Shown here: positions 60,801 through 64,000 of the stretch, piece by piece
Layout of the letters: each line of letters starts with the position of its first letter
How positions within the stretch are numbered: the stretch's first letter is position 1
Origin: Schistosoma mansoni
Lineage: Eukaryota; Platyhelminthes; Trematoda; Strigeidida; Schistosomatidae
Direction of reading: 5' to 3'
NCBI RefSeq assembly: GCF_000237925.1
Contig: NC_031495.1
Coordinates: forward strand, 64,896,939 to 64,960,938
DNA: 64,000 bases
Made by a program: the position numbers and the translations under genes
The notes under the pieces: generated by a model
Seen by the model: only the letters and a program-made list of their open reading frames with translations
Database searches by the model: none
Told to the model about the DNA's origin: nothing

Positions 60801-63686
60801 TTCTCAAATATTGATAATATTTAATGAATTTTACTCAAGACTGGGTAGATAATGAAAAGACGTAAATAAATGTTACATAATAGATGGAGCATGAACGTTG
60901 ACGAGTTCAGAGTTTATCATCTCAACATAGTTTCGATTCGATAGGTTATGAATCCAGATCGATTAAATATTCATATCACAAACTTATAGTCAACGAATGC
61001 ACTCTAACACAAGTATGAAATAATAAATCTTTCAGTAAAATGGTTAACCTTAAATGCTAATAAGGAGATTTGATAGTGAACGTTGTACGTCACAATTGTT
61101 ATGATTTATAGATAAGGGGAAATGGATTAAATTAAATAGTGTAATTGAAGAAAATGCATCGGATACATCAAGTTTACAATATATTTGCAAATCACGTTCT
61201 TGCTTTCATTAAATCTTGTTATGTTTTATAAGATACATCATCATAGTTTGGTCTGGAAGACCGGGTAATATCGGTATCCCTAAAACTGAAATTTTGACAG
61301 TAAACTACACTTGGTAAATTAGTTACACGAATTTCACCATTAAATTGGTGACATATTTGTTCTGAATGATAATTTTGACTAACAGGGAGGACTTTGGGAA
61401 TGGTGTTTGTTCTGGATATAGTTTATAACACGGCTTAAAAGCTAAATATTACCAAAAAGTATAGGTTAGTTTACTAATTCAGTGCACGAACTATGTTACT
61501 GATTTAGATAGACTTAAGTGTATGAATCATGTCTGAATCTACAGATATTTAATTAGGAACGCTTATGAACATTAAAAAAGATTACCCTAAACCAAATTTA
61601 TGACGTCTTTCGAAAAGATATACAGAAGCTCAAAATAGAGGACAACAATAATGCAAAAACATCAAAGTGCAATCAACCCCACTAAGTAGTTAAGATGTAC
61701 ACATAAATTGTAAGAAAACTTACTGTCATTCCAGCCAGACCTATCTCTGACTTAACTTGATAACGACCAACAGCATTAGGGGATTCAGTCATGACCAAAT
61801 ATTCGGAAAACTGAAAATAGGGAAATAACTTGAAATTTTCATGTTTTACTAAAGCAAAAAGACGAACTGTAAGCGATATGCTGGAAAAATACACCTAAAT
61901 ATAACCAAATTACGTTACACTTTGTGATATGAGTCATAATCCAAAGGGAAATAGTTTTTGTTATGAACATCTGAAAACTTCAGAAGTATTGTCAACCTGC
62001 TAAACATTTTAGTACGGAAATTCTACACTAAATCGTAAAAAGGTTTATTGACCGAAGTAGTCTTGATTTATTGTGCACCATATGACTTGTGATCTGGATC
62101 ATGAGTAGTGTGCAAACAAATACATGGCTTCGTCGGGTTTTTACACTGTTGATGCATACTTATAAATGCTAAGGTAGTGTAAATATGCTGATATAATCAT
62201 TGCTAAAGATGAAGAGTTCGTAACACTTCTGAATCACTTGTTGCCCTTGTCTATCTTTATACTGATGGACTGAATTACTAATTTGATGCAGTTGTGACCC
62301 TTTACTCAATGAATTGTTCAGTACAACTAATTAATATCCTACTAGAGTGTGGATGCTGGAGTTTCCTATTTGGCACAGAAAATATTTGACACAAATGTAC
62401 TGCCTAAAACGAAGCGGAAATGAGAATAGAAAATAATCCCATAAAACGTAGCGCCTATACGAATCCCATCTATCAACGATGTTCAAGTTGATGAACGATG
62501 TTCCAGGGCATACTGAATACACAAAGGTTCATTTTATTCCAACGGTTACTACACACTAATGGGTTAATTTGGTGAACAAATAACTGATACTGTTGCGGAA
62601 AATAATTGAGCAATGAGGTGGACTATGAATGTATCAAACTAAGTACGAAAAAACAATGAAAGAGTTATAAACACTTATTTTCCGCGAATCTCAGACAATA
62701 TATATAAATTAGTGATTTAACCATGTGACAGAAAGAATATCTTACAAGAAATAAATATCTATCCAAAAGTCGTCTATGTATTGAACGTCTAGGAAGTTTC
62801 TTTGCAGGCCCTTCTAGATGTAGTAACGGGATCTGAGTATACTTTACACGAAGACCATCCAGTTTACCAAGTGCTTCTCTAGCATTCGACATTTTCTCCT
62901 TGAAAAAAGGATAAACGGAACTTCAGTAAAATCGATTGAGATTAAACAAGTAACCAGTAAATTAAAATATGAAATAAACGCTGAAAAGTTAGACAGGTTG
63001 AAATAGTTAACATGCAGTGTGAAGTTTTATGCCCACTATATGTACTGAATTATTTACTACGTTAAGTAGATGCAATTACTTGAGAAATAACACTACTAAA
63101 TACTTTAAGAAATTAAACCAAATCTAGAAATGACTTTCTACTGGTCCATGTTAACTATGACAATTATTTTAAGGTTGTGAAAACTAGTTTTATGGTTAAT
63201 AGACGGGAAAGAAATTTAAAAATAATTGCAACTAATCATTTACATGGATATATTCGACCATAATCAATTATTCGCCTTTTATTTTGTCTACTTTGAATGT
63301 TTTCTGATTTTTATCTACTGTAGTTACATTCACGAATAATTAGCTTTTTAAAGTTGTTATGGTATATGCAAAAACATTTGTCATGGTACACTAACCTGTA
63401 AAATAATTTCCTGTTCCCGACGATCCAACAAATCCCTTGATGAATCCAAGCCTCTAATTACAGTAAAACGGGTTTATATTATTGATGAGCTCACTTGTGA
63501 CATTTGTATATTCTGGGTCGCTCGGAAGCATGGTTCCTTTAAGCCCTAACTCAAATTATCAGAAATGTTCTTCAACAATTGAAGCTTACTATAAATGAGA
63601 TCTTTGTATCGTGTTAATGCTGTGCTGACACCATAGAACATCCCAGGTACATTCTGAATACGTTGCTCCTGATATTGAGACTTTGC
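25838..63686 (-). CDS. FGD-like: FGD-type protein (DH-PH-FYVE-PH), 5'-partial, nine exons
   Basis: Exons, 5' to 3': 63686-63590, 63451-63396, 62898-62746, 61810-61724, 60169-60081, 49950-49857, 44568-44431, 34863-34708, 26866-25838. All have GT and AG borders, and the phases join without a break (1899 nt, about 632 residues). Visible order: probable end of a RhoGEF (DH) domain, PH1 with DRYLFLFSEYL and [22 protein letters not shown] finger with [14 protein letters not shown] and RVC, and PH2. FGD proteins are Cdc42-type guanine-nucleotide exchange factors that bind phosphoinositides and act on actin and endosomal membranes. The 5' end, with most of the DH domain, lies beyond 64000. Oddities: the eighth FYVE ligand is Asp; PH2 is interrupted by two Ser/Asn-rich inserts. 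Family assignment rests on domain order and FYVE/PH motifs. The DH part is too divergent to be sure of, and exchange activity is inferred. Confidence 0.85.
26867..28136. other. Intron sequence with a SINE family C copy
   Basis: Part of the 7.8-kb intron of the FGD-like gene. Apart from the element at 27050-27205, no feature is supported. Confidence 0.4.
27050..27205 (+). repeat. SINE family C, degenerate plus-strand copy
   Basis: GAATAGCTCAACGACAACGT aligns with the box A region of the copy at 19545-19715 (reverse complement), and CTGCCGATTATCTCCAACTA with its 3' end. The hammerhead-like part reads ATGATAA then GAAAAAC, so it is decayed. Confidence 0.5.
28137..28262 (-). repeat. Smalpha-like SINE, degenerate
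   Basis: ATGGATAATGGTTACAAGTG through GTGTACCTGCATCTCAGAGT to GATTCAATTCCAGT follow Smalpha order on the minus strand. The ribozyme GAAAC element is lost. Confidence 0.55.
28285..28830 (+). mobile_element. RTE/SR2-like LINE, 3' fragment
   Basis: Plus-strand copy of the RTE C-terminus, from the AAFLKLKNI region to GGTAACAGGTGTAAGTAAG. It has TAG for the Trp codon before ERTNQ (28518-28530). The ORF block at 28609-28821 is the RT tail ([17 protein letters not shown]). It is antisense to the FGD-like gene. Confidence 0.85.
28831..29374. other. Intron sequence, nothing recognised
   Basis: AT-rich with a G-run near 29108-29120; no feature supported. Confidence 0.35.
29375..29909 (+). mobile_element. 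Family D repeat, copy 6
   Basis: Complete, with a CCCCCAAATGCCCTGG start and a TAAATAAATAAATAA tail. A small insertion near 29825 disrupts the usual hairpin spacing. Confidence 0.8.
30225..30512 (+). repeat. Smalpha-like SINE, full length
   Basis: Complete: leader (GACTGACCAGTTGTAGTCC), tRNA-like head with box A TGGCCGAGTGG and box B GGTTCGAGTCC, then hammerhead and GGATTCCATTGCTAATCAC. The core reads CTGACCA (G8 changed to C), which should abolish cleavage, while GAAAC and the GTC triplet are intact. It is the most complete Smalpha copy here. Confidence 0.85.
30513..30959. other. Intron sequence, nothing recognised
   Basis: T-rich and anonymous. Confidence 0.35.
30960..31282 (+). mobile_element. 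Fragment shared with the Bel/Pao-containing element at 46.2 kb (fossil)
   Basis: The start (ATGAACGAGAAC) and the following blocks (GGTAAAATGTAAATACCATA; CATACCAATCACTCTTTG) align in order with 46223-46480, directly downstream of a Bel/Pao gag-like region. It is a broken, old LTR-element relic with no coding capacity of its own. Confidence 0.4.
31283..32138. repeat. Long near-perfect palindrome ending in an assembly gap
   Basis: Left arm 31283-31701 and right arm 31708-32138 are reverse complements around a 6-nt loop (TCATTC). I see only about two single-base differences plus one small replaced block (11 versus 23 nt) near the centre. Each arm has a (TA)n tract (about 31605-31643 and 31775-31819). 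The centre is a family D tail, whose own hairpin forms the palindrome apex. The right arm runs into the gap, so the true length is unknown. Matching open frames on both strands simply reflect the inversion. Confidence 0.85.
32139..32338. other. Assembly gap (200 N)
   Basis: Unresolved bases starting inside the right arm of the palindrome. Confidence 0.95.
32339..32480 (-). mobile_element. LINE endonuclease scrap
   Basis: The minus strand reads [16 protein letters not shown] and IPFK, then SWNSPET. These match the RTE endonuclease block [20 protein letters not shown] and ATWISPGQT at 58 kb. It is truncated by the gap. Confidence 0.6.
32588..32650 (+). repeat. Family E repeat scrap
   Basis: AGAACAAAACTCCATCAAAA and CAGCTACAATTCTCC match the copies near 25365 and 43170. 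Origin unknown. Confidence 0.45.
32651..33243. other. Intron sequence, nothing recognised
   Basis: Strongly AT-rich; no feature supported. Confidence 0.35.
33244..33728 (+). mobile_element. Family D repeat, copy 7
   Basis: Start and (TAAA)n tail present; an internal deletion of about 40 bp removes the AACCGGGTTGGTGG block near 33405. Confidence 0.8.
33845..34105 (+). repeat. SINE family B, nearly full length
   Basis: Linker (GGTTAGACATTAACACCGTT), tRNA-like head (box B GGTCCGAGTCTCG), intact hammerhead region and 3' end (GGTGGTCTAGCTTCAAATGA, AAATCTTCACAAAACCCCCT). The 5' leader is absent. Confidence 0.85.
33971..34016 (+). ncRNA. Intact-looking hammerhead ribozyme in SINE family B (GUC site)
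   Basis: Core CTGAGGA at 33977-33983 and GAAA at 33999-34002. Stem I is GCACTG (33971-33976) with CAGTGC (34011-34016), six pairs. Stem II is GTCT/GGAC (one G-U pair), and stem III is the short ACGG...CGT hairpin. Cleavage triplet is GTC at 34008-34010. Every invariant base is present. The best ribozyme candidate in the window; activity is inferred. Confidence 0.75.
34360..34627 (-). repeat. Smalpha-like SINE, near full length
   Basis: Minus-strand copy with hammerhead (34392-34436), box B (GGGTTCGAGTTCC), tRNA-like head and leader. Its 5' leader is followed by a short inverted copy of itself (GATTCAAACAAACAATACTA near 34600), a small foldback at the 5' end. It lies just past exon h of the FGD-like gene. 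Confidence 0.8.
34392..34436 (-). ncRNA. Smalpha hammerhead ribozyme, almost intact
   Basis: Core CTGACGA (34424-34430) and GAAAC. Stem I is ATCCAG with CTGGAT, six pairs, and stem II is GTCC/GGAC. The cleavage triplet is TTC (usual GTC), so the 15.2-16.2 pair is lost and activity is probably reduced. Smalpha ribozymes of schistosomes are well known. Confidence 0.65.
34708..34863 (-). CDS. FGD-like gene, exon h (FYVE second half)
   Basis: 156 nt (52 codons), from TTAATAG to GTAAGT. Reads [18 protein letters not shown], then [19 protein letters not shown]. It carries the CxxC pair of the finger and the RVC motif. The residue expected to be the last Cys ligand (RVCxxC) is Asp here (codon at 34783-34785). 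Confidence 0.92.
35209..35252. repeat. (AT)n microsatellite
   Basis: About 44 nt of alternating AT. Confidence 0.9.
35310..35456. repeat. SINE family B, inverted 3' halves
   Basis: A minus-strand 3' end (35310-35390, TCAATTGAAGCTAGACCATC) abuts a plus-strand hammerhead half (35391-35456). Both are truncated, leaving no tRNA-like head. Confidence 0.7.
35397..35442 (+). ncRNA. Hammerhead ribozyme fold in SINE family B
   Basis: Core CTGAGGA at 35403-35409, GAAA at 35425-35428, stem I GCACTG/CAGTGC, perfect stem II, GTC at 35434-35436. GAAAT replaces GAAAC, leaving a U-G pair in stem III. Likely competent in RNA, but the head needed for pol III transcription is missing. Confidence 0.65.
35450..35768 (+). 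mobile_element. LINE family F, old 3'-UTR copy
   Basis: GACATGGCTCAAAATC near 35468, a GAATTCTTCATATCTCTATC stretch and GTGACTGACTGATG at the end follow the family F 3' region at 40880-41155, with many differences. Confidence 0.5.
35769..36314. other. Intron sequence, nothing recognised
   Basis: AT-rich; no feature supported. Confidence 0.35.
36315..37850 (-). mobile_element. RTE/SR2-like LINE, internal-deletion copy
   Basis: The minus strand holds the 5' end (37640-37850), an endonuclease piece (37006-37620, with [13 protein letters not shown] and [13 protein letters not shown]), then jumps near 36966 to the RT C-terminal part (36315-36960, [19 protein letters not shown]). Most of the RT, including the catalytic box, is deleted. 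It is in sense with the FGD-like gene. Confidence 0.8.
37851..39009. other. Intron sequence with a possible LINE 5'-end scrap
   Basis: At 38488-38525 AACTCCGCCTGGAGCCCTTC and following bases resemble the reverse complement of the RTE 5' end at 58715-58755. Nothing else is supported. Confidence 0.35.
39010..39395. repeat. SINE family B, old inverted pair
   Basis: A minus-strand copy (about 39010-39190, GAGACTCTTCAACAATGTG and GGAATCGAAACCAGAACC) is followed by a plus-strand 3' part (about 39285-39395, GTGGAGTCCCATACTAGGAT). Both are highly diverged. Confidence 0.5.
39478..39560 (+). mobile_element. RTE/SR2-like LINE, terminal scrap
   Basis: Last ~80 bp of the element (GTTGGATGGAGAATGCTGGT to AGGCGTAAGTAAGTAAG). 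Confidence 0.8.
39601..40110 (+). mobile_element. Family D repeat, copy 8
   Basis: Starts CCCCCAAATGCCCTGG and ends TTTATATGTTCAATTTTATC; the (TAAA)n tail has decayed. Confidence 0.8.
40111..40639. other. Intron sequence, nothing recognised
   Basis: AT-rich, with an (ATT)n run near 40182-40197. Confidence 0.35.
40640..41158 (+). mobile_element. LINE family F, 3' fragment with RT C-terminus
   Basis: Encodes [20 protein letters not shown], then [20 protein letters not shown] and CRLLGW (40654-40866). This is the C-terminal zinc-knuckle-free tail common to several LINE RTs. A long 3' UTR follows, ending in GTAGCTAACTGACTGA. The (CTGA)n terminus sets it apart from the (TAAG)n RTE family. Confidence 0.75.
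41159..41619. other. Intron sequence with trinucleotide repeats
   Basis: A self-complementary (ATA)/(TAT) tract lies at about 41431-41479; otherwise nothing recognised. Confidence 0.4.
41620..42055. repeat. Smalpha-like SINE, old head-to-head pair, 3' part family-B-like
   Basis: A minus-strand degenerate copy (41627 to about 41770) faces a plus-strand copy (about 41795-42055) with GACTGGTCTATTGTAGT leader, AACTGAGTGGATAATGTG (box A region) and GGTTCGATTCC (box B). The plus copy's 3' part (AGTCCCATACTAGGACGAAA, then GGTTGTGCGTGGTTGCC) looks like family B, so it may be a mosaic of the two families. Confidence 0.55.
42500..42841 (+). mobile_element. RTE/SR2-like LINE, 3' fragment with expanded TAAG tail
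   Basis: Encodes the RT C-terminus ([19 protein letters not shown] to GNRRK), followed by about 20 units of TAAG at 42761-42841, far longer than in other copies. An internal stretch between TAFCGRG and HTLRKS is deleted. Confidence 0.85.
42842..43084. repeat. Possible old dispersed repeat (family G)
   Basis: AATTCCAACGTTTCGTCC with CTTCTTCAGGGTAAT (42890-42945), and TGATGTTTCGTCACTTCTTC (42978-43000). Similar strings occur near 6500 and 63820. Family not recognised. Confidence 0.35.
43085..43215 (+). repeat. Family E repeat copy
   Basis: GCTGATGATGTCGTTCAGAA, then ACCATCCAGCTCAGAGAA and CTGAGCTACAAATCTTCTC. Matches the copies beside the gap at 50.5 kb and scraps at 25.4 and 32.6 kb. Confidence 0.5.
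43595..43858. repeat. SINE family B, inverted pair
   Basis: A minus-strand 3' half (43595-43690) is joined to a plus-strand copy (43690-43858) with box B (GGTTTGAATCTCG), a disturbed hammerhead and a 3' end. The outer ends (43595-43610 and 43833-43848) are exact reverse complements. Confidence 0.75.
43644..43689 (-). ncRNA. Hammerhead ribozyme fold in SINE family B (minus strand)
   Basis: Core CTGAGGA (43683 down to 43677) and GAAAC. Stem I is GCACTG/CAGTGC, six pairs, and the cleavage triplet is GTC (43652-43650). Stem II has three pairs with one C-A mismatch. In sense with the FGD-like gene, so it would be present in the pre-mRNA intron. Confidence 0.6.
43859..44430. other. Intron sequence, nothing recognised
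   Basis: Unique AT-rich sequence directly downstream of exon g. Confidence 0.35.
44431..44568 (-). CDS. FGD-like gene, exon g (FYVE first half)
   Basis: 138 nt (46 codons), from ACATTAG to GTATGT. Contains [16 protein letters not shown], then [13 protein letters not shown]. This gives the FYVE WxxD motif, the first CxxC, and the R(R/K)HHCR motif that binds PI(3)P headgroups. Phase 0 at both ends. Confidence 0.92.
44834..45391 (+). mobile_element. 558-bp retroposon-like insertion with 13-bp target duplication (family D relative)
   Basis: TAGTACAAAACTC occurs at 44821-44833 and 45392-45404. The insert begins CCCGACCATTGCTGATACC. Its 3' part (CTCAAGAAATACCC, GTGGGCAACCGGGAAGTGAT, ACTGCCCTCATACC) resembles the corresponding part of family D. 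No conserved ORF. It looks like a second subfamily without the (TAAA)n tail. Confidence 0.65.
45485..45758. repeat. 121-bp inverted repeat (hairpin)
   Basis: Arms 45485-45605 and 45638-45758 around a 32-nt spacer, imperfect but clear (GTTACATGTAAC occurs in both). The left arm starts exactly where the 162-bp outer arm ends. Confidence 0.65.
45760..46830 (+). mobile_element. Bel/Pao-like LTR retrotransposon gag region (fossil)
   Basis: Translation shows [51 protein letters not shown] and [14 protein letters not shown]. This is the pattern of the Pao-type gag domain (DUF1759 family). A second block (46542-46700, [16 protein letters not shown]) fits the following gag part. The element is incomplete and broken, and no protease, RT or integrase is recognised. 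Likely old. Confidence 0.65.
47688..47834 (-). mobile_element. RTE/SR2-like LINE, two scraps joined
   Basis: The 3' end (TGTTACCCCTCTTGAAGAAG onward) is joined near 47808 to a piece from the middle of the element (AGAGCTGGCCTATTCAAGAG), so the RT core is deleted. Confidence 0.65.
47835..48062 (+). mobile_element. LINE family F, 3'-UTR fragment
   Basis: Closely matches 40932-41158: CTCTTTATCTTTCCTTAAAC through ATATATTACCACCAA to GTAGCTGACTGGCTGA. It is inserted between RTE pieces. Confidence 0.7.
48063..49341 (-). mobile_element. RTE/SR2-like LINE, endonuclease half
   Basis: The minus strand holds the 5' end and endonuclease region ([25 protein letters not shown]), ending in the linker. The RT is absent. 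A ~510-bp block (48511-49020) is almost identical to 37006-37515. Confidence 0.8.
49470..49698. other. Assembly gap (229 N)
   Basis: Unresolved bases between unassigned sequence at 49342-49469 and intron sequence before exon f. Confidence 0.95.
49857..49950 (-). CDS. FGD-like gene, exon f (PH1 C-terminal helix)
   Basis: 94 nt from ATTCAAG to GTAAGT. Reads (S)[17 protein letters not shown], then a short linker. The WW-REL-QQAI pattern is the PH C-terminal helix with its conserved Trp. It sits between two introns of 10.1 and 5.3 kb filled with repeats. Confidence 0.88.
49951..50464. other. Intron sequence, nothing recognised
   Basis: Start of the 10.1-kb intron (in plus-strand order); anonymous. 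Confidence 0.35.
50465..50599. repeat. Family E repeat, inverted pair cut by a gap
   Basis: A minus-strand piece (50465-50530, rc GCTCCACGACCAAACCATCC) faces a plus-strand piece (50545-50599, GCTTCACGACCAAACC). The second runs into the gap, so another palindrome may have blocked assembly. Confidence 0.55.
50600..50799. other. Assembly gap (200 N)
   Basis: Unresolved bases starting inside the second arm of a family E inverted pair. Confidence 0.95.
50800..51719. other. Intron sequence with (TAATAC)n-like tract
   Basis: Short trinucleotide-like tracts near 51148-51200; no gene or element recognised. Confidence 0.35.
51720..52113. repeat. Smalpha-like SINE, head-to-head pair
   Basis: A minus-strand copy (51721-51905) faces a plus-strand copy (about 51925-52113). 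The plus copy keeps the core CTGATGA (52040-52046) and GAAAC, but stem III and the cleavage site are disrupted. The minus copy has box B remnants (GGTTTGAATACTGG) and CTGACGA. Confidence 0.65.
52114..52685. other. Intron sequence, nothing recognised
   Basis: Anonymous AT-rich DNA. Confidence 0.35.
52686..53212 (-). mobile_element. Family D repeat, copy 9
   Basis: Complete, with a perfect (TAAA)n tail. Nearly identical to the copy inside the RTE LINE at 57053-57582: their translations agree over more than 100 residues, stop-free in one frame. Confidence 0.85.
53213..54050. other. Intron sequence, nothing recognised
   Basis: Anonymous. Confidence 0.35.
54051..54635 (+). mobile_element. LINE family F, 3' fragment with RT C-terminus
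   Basis: An open frame of 102 residues (54051-54359) encodes the RT tail: [20 protein letters not shown], then [14 protein letters not shown] and [11 protein letters not shown]. The same 3' UTR as at 40870-41158 follows, ending GTAGCTAACTGACTGAC. It is 5'-truncated. Confidence 0.8.
54636..55029. other. Intron sequence, nothing recognised
   Basis: Anonymous. Confidence 0.35.
55040..57053 (-). pseudogene. RTE reverse transcriptase domain
   Basis: About 570 open residues: [57 protein letters not shown], the catalytic [10 protein letters not shown], and [17 protein letters not shown] (Trp in the 12.4-kb copy) stops it near 55341. The remaining tail (55041-55253, [18 protein letters not shown]) is still readable. 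Catalytic motifs are intact. Confidence 0.88.
57053..57582 (+). mobile_element. Family D repeat, copy 10, inserted into the RTE LINE
   Basis: Complete, from CCCCCAAATGCCCTGG to a five-unit (TAAA)-type tail, opposite in strand to the LINE. It interrupts the LINE between EDNWN and [11 protein letters not shown]. Compared with the LINE at 48.1 kb, roughly 12 bp of target seem to be missing and no target duplication is clear. It is younger than the LINE. Confidence 0.88.
57590..58575 (-). pseudogene. RTE endonuclease domain
   Basis: About 330 residues: [16 protein letters not shown] (N-terminal strand), ISETHWT (catalytic Glu), [16 protein letters not shown] and ASDHHLVVA (catalytic Asp-His). 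All signature motifs of an apurinic-type LINE endonuclease are intact. It would nick target DNA. The ORF is cut off from the RT by the family D insertion. Confidence 0.88.
58756..59584. other. Intron sequence, nothing recognised
   Basis: Anonymous AT-rich DNA. Confidence 0.35.
59585..60040 (+). mobile_element. LINE family F, old copy
   Basis: GCATGTCTTCACCGGAAGAG, AGAACTAGAGGAGGCCAAAC, GACGTGGGGTCAGTTCATGA and GTCAGGTATAGCTCAAAATA follow the order of the family F RT tail and 3' UTR at 40654-41000, with many changes. Confidence 0.5.
60081..60169 (-). CDS. FGD-like gene, exon e (PH1)
   Basis: 89 nt from AATTCAG to GTAAGT. Reads [20 protein letters not shown], then KELCVEVAF plus two bases (TC) that complete Ser with the next exon. 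FRI and [10 protein letters not shown] are the last PH strands. Confidence 0.85.
60170..61723. other. Intron d-e, nothing recognised
   Basis: 1.55 kb of apparently unique AT-rich intron without repeats I can name. Confidence 0.4.
61724..61810 (-). CDS. FGD-like gene, exon d (PH1)
   Basis: 87 nt (29 codons) between TTTTCAG and GTAAGT. Reads [20 protein letters not shown], then SEIGLAGMT, which are mid-PH beta strands. Phase 0 at both ends. Confidence 0.85.
61811..63395. other. Introns between exons b, c and d
   Basis: Outside exon c (62746-62898) nothing is recognised. Confidence 0.4.
62746..62898 (-). CDS. FGD-like gene, exon c (DH-PH linker and PH1 start)
   Basis: 153 nt (51 codons), phase 0 at both ends. 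Starts [15 protein letters not shown] and ends [15 protein letters not shown], the first strands of PH1. The frame-joined product RYLFLFSEYL matches the RYLFLFND strand of FGD PH1 domains. Confidence 0.85.
63396..63451 (-). CDS. FGD-like gene, exon b
   Basis: 56 nt, from acceptor TTAGAG to donor GTTAGT. Reads [19 protein letters not shown], probably helical and between DH and PH1. The second AG of TTAGAG is chosen because only it keeps the frame from exon a. Confidence 0.65.
63590..63686 (-). CDS. FGD-like gene, exon a (probable DH end)
   Basis: 97 nt between TTCTAG and GTAAGC. Reads [13 protein letters not shown], then [11 protein letters not shown]. The RYK-L pattern resembles the conserved RYPLLL helix of DH domains. 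It leaves one base that completes a Ser codon in the next exon. Upstream exons are outside the window. Confidence 0.65.
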
Positions 63687-64000
63687 CTAGAATGTTATAT
63701 AGAAGATGAAAAACGTAATGAACGAACAAGTTAGTTAATTATTATTTATGAATGTAAACCACCTGATGTTCGATGTGAAAATTGTATTTCAATAATCTGA
63801 GCGATTGAAACTTGAATGATTCCACTGTTTCGTACGGCGATTGCTGAGAGCATTCAAGTACAATTCTTGCATTTAATGTTTTCTATATAATTGCCGCTCA
63901 ATTTTTCCCAAACTATTTGTTCGAATTTCGATGTATATTCATGTAAACTATGTGATATCAAATGTTTGTTAAGTTAATACAACATGCGATAACGCATGCA
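63687..64000. other. Intron upstream of the first visible exon
   Basis: No exon seen. At 63770-63850 a family G-like motif (GAGCGATTGAAACTTGAATG, CCACTGTTTCGT) occurs. Confidence 0.35.

Overview
The window looks like nuclear DNA of a blood fluke (genus Schistosoma; species not resolved). It is AT-rich and intron-rich. It contains Smalpha-type tRNA-derived SINEs carrying hammerhead ribozymes, RTE/SR2-like and CR1-like LINEs, Bel/Pao relics, and four runs of N. No prokaryotic features are present. Two host genes are visible.

Region 1-11 kb (plus-strand gene). A 5'-cut, internally deleted CR1-like LINE (1-1853) is followed by a compact nuclear gene for the mitochondrial ATP synthase c subunit (CDS 2348-2713, poly(A) signal 2826-2831), probably with a short intron just before the visible ATG. 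A 47-bp hairpin insertion at 3575-3696 is flanked by 14-bp direct repeats. From 8.3 kb onward SINEs and a ~530-bp retroposon-like family (called D here) dominate.

Region 11-25.6 kb is intergenic and built from LINE, SINE and family D pieces. An 18-bp match to a cloning-vector polylinker lies at 11905-11922.

Region 25.7-63.7 kb is one large minus-strand gene. I assembled it from nine exons whose splice sites and phases all agree. It encodes an FGD-type protein: the tail of a RhoGEF (DH) region, a PH domain, a FYVE zinc finger and a second PH domain. The 5' end lies beyond 64000. About 632 residues are visible, and the introns (up to 10 kb) hold most of the mobile DNA. The FYVE finger has Asp where the eighth zinc ligand (Cys) is expected, and the second PH domain is split by two long Ser/Asn-rich inserts. 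Intron contents include a nearly full-length RTE LINE (55030-58755) with a family D insertion, an ~850-bp palindrome running into a gap (31283-32138), and a fossil Bel/Pao fragment between 162-bp inverted arms (44753-47372).

The most unusual signal is that three distinct tRNA-derived SINE families (Smalpha-like, B and C) share one architecture: a pol III tRNA-like head followed by a hammerhead-ribozyme fold. Several family B copies keep an intact catalytic core and matching stems, and many SINE copies occur as head-to-head inverted pairs. All homology calls were made by eye from sequence and translation; no database search was run.
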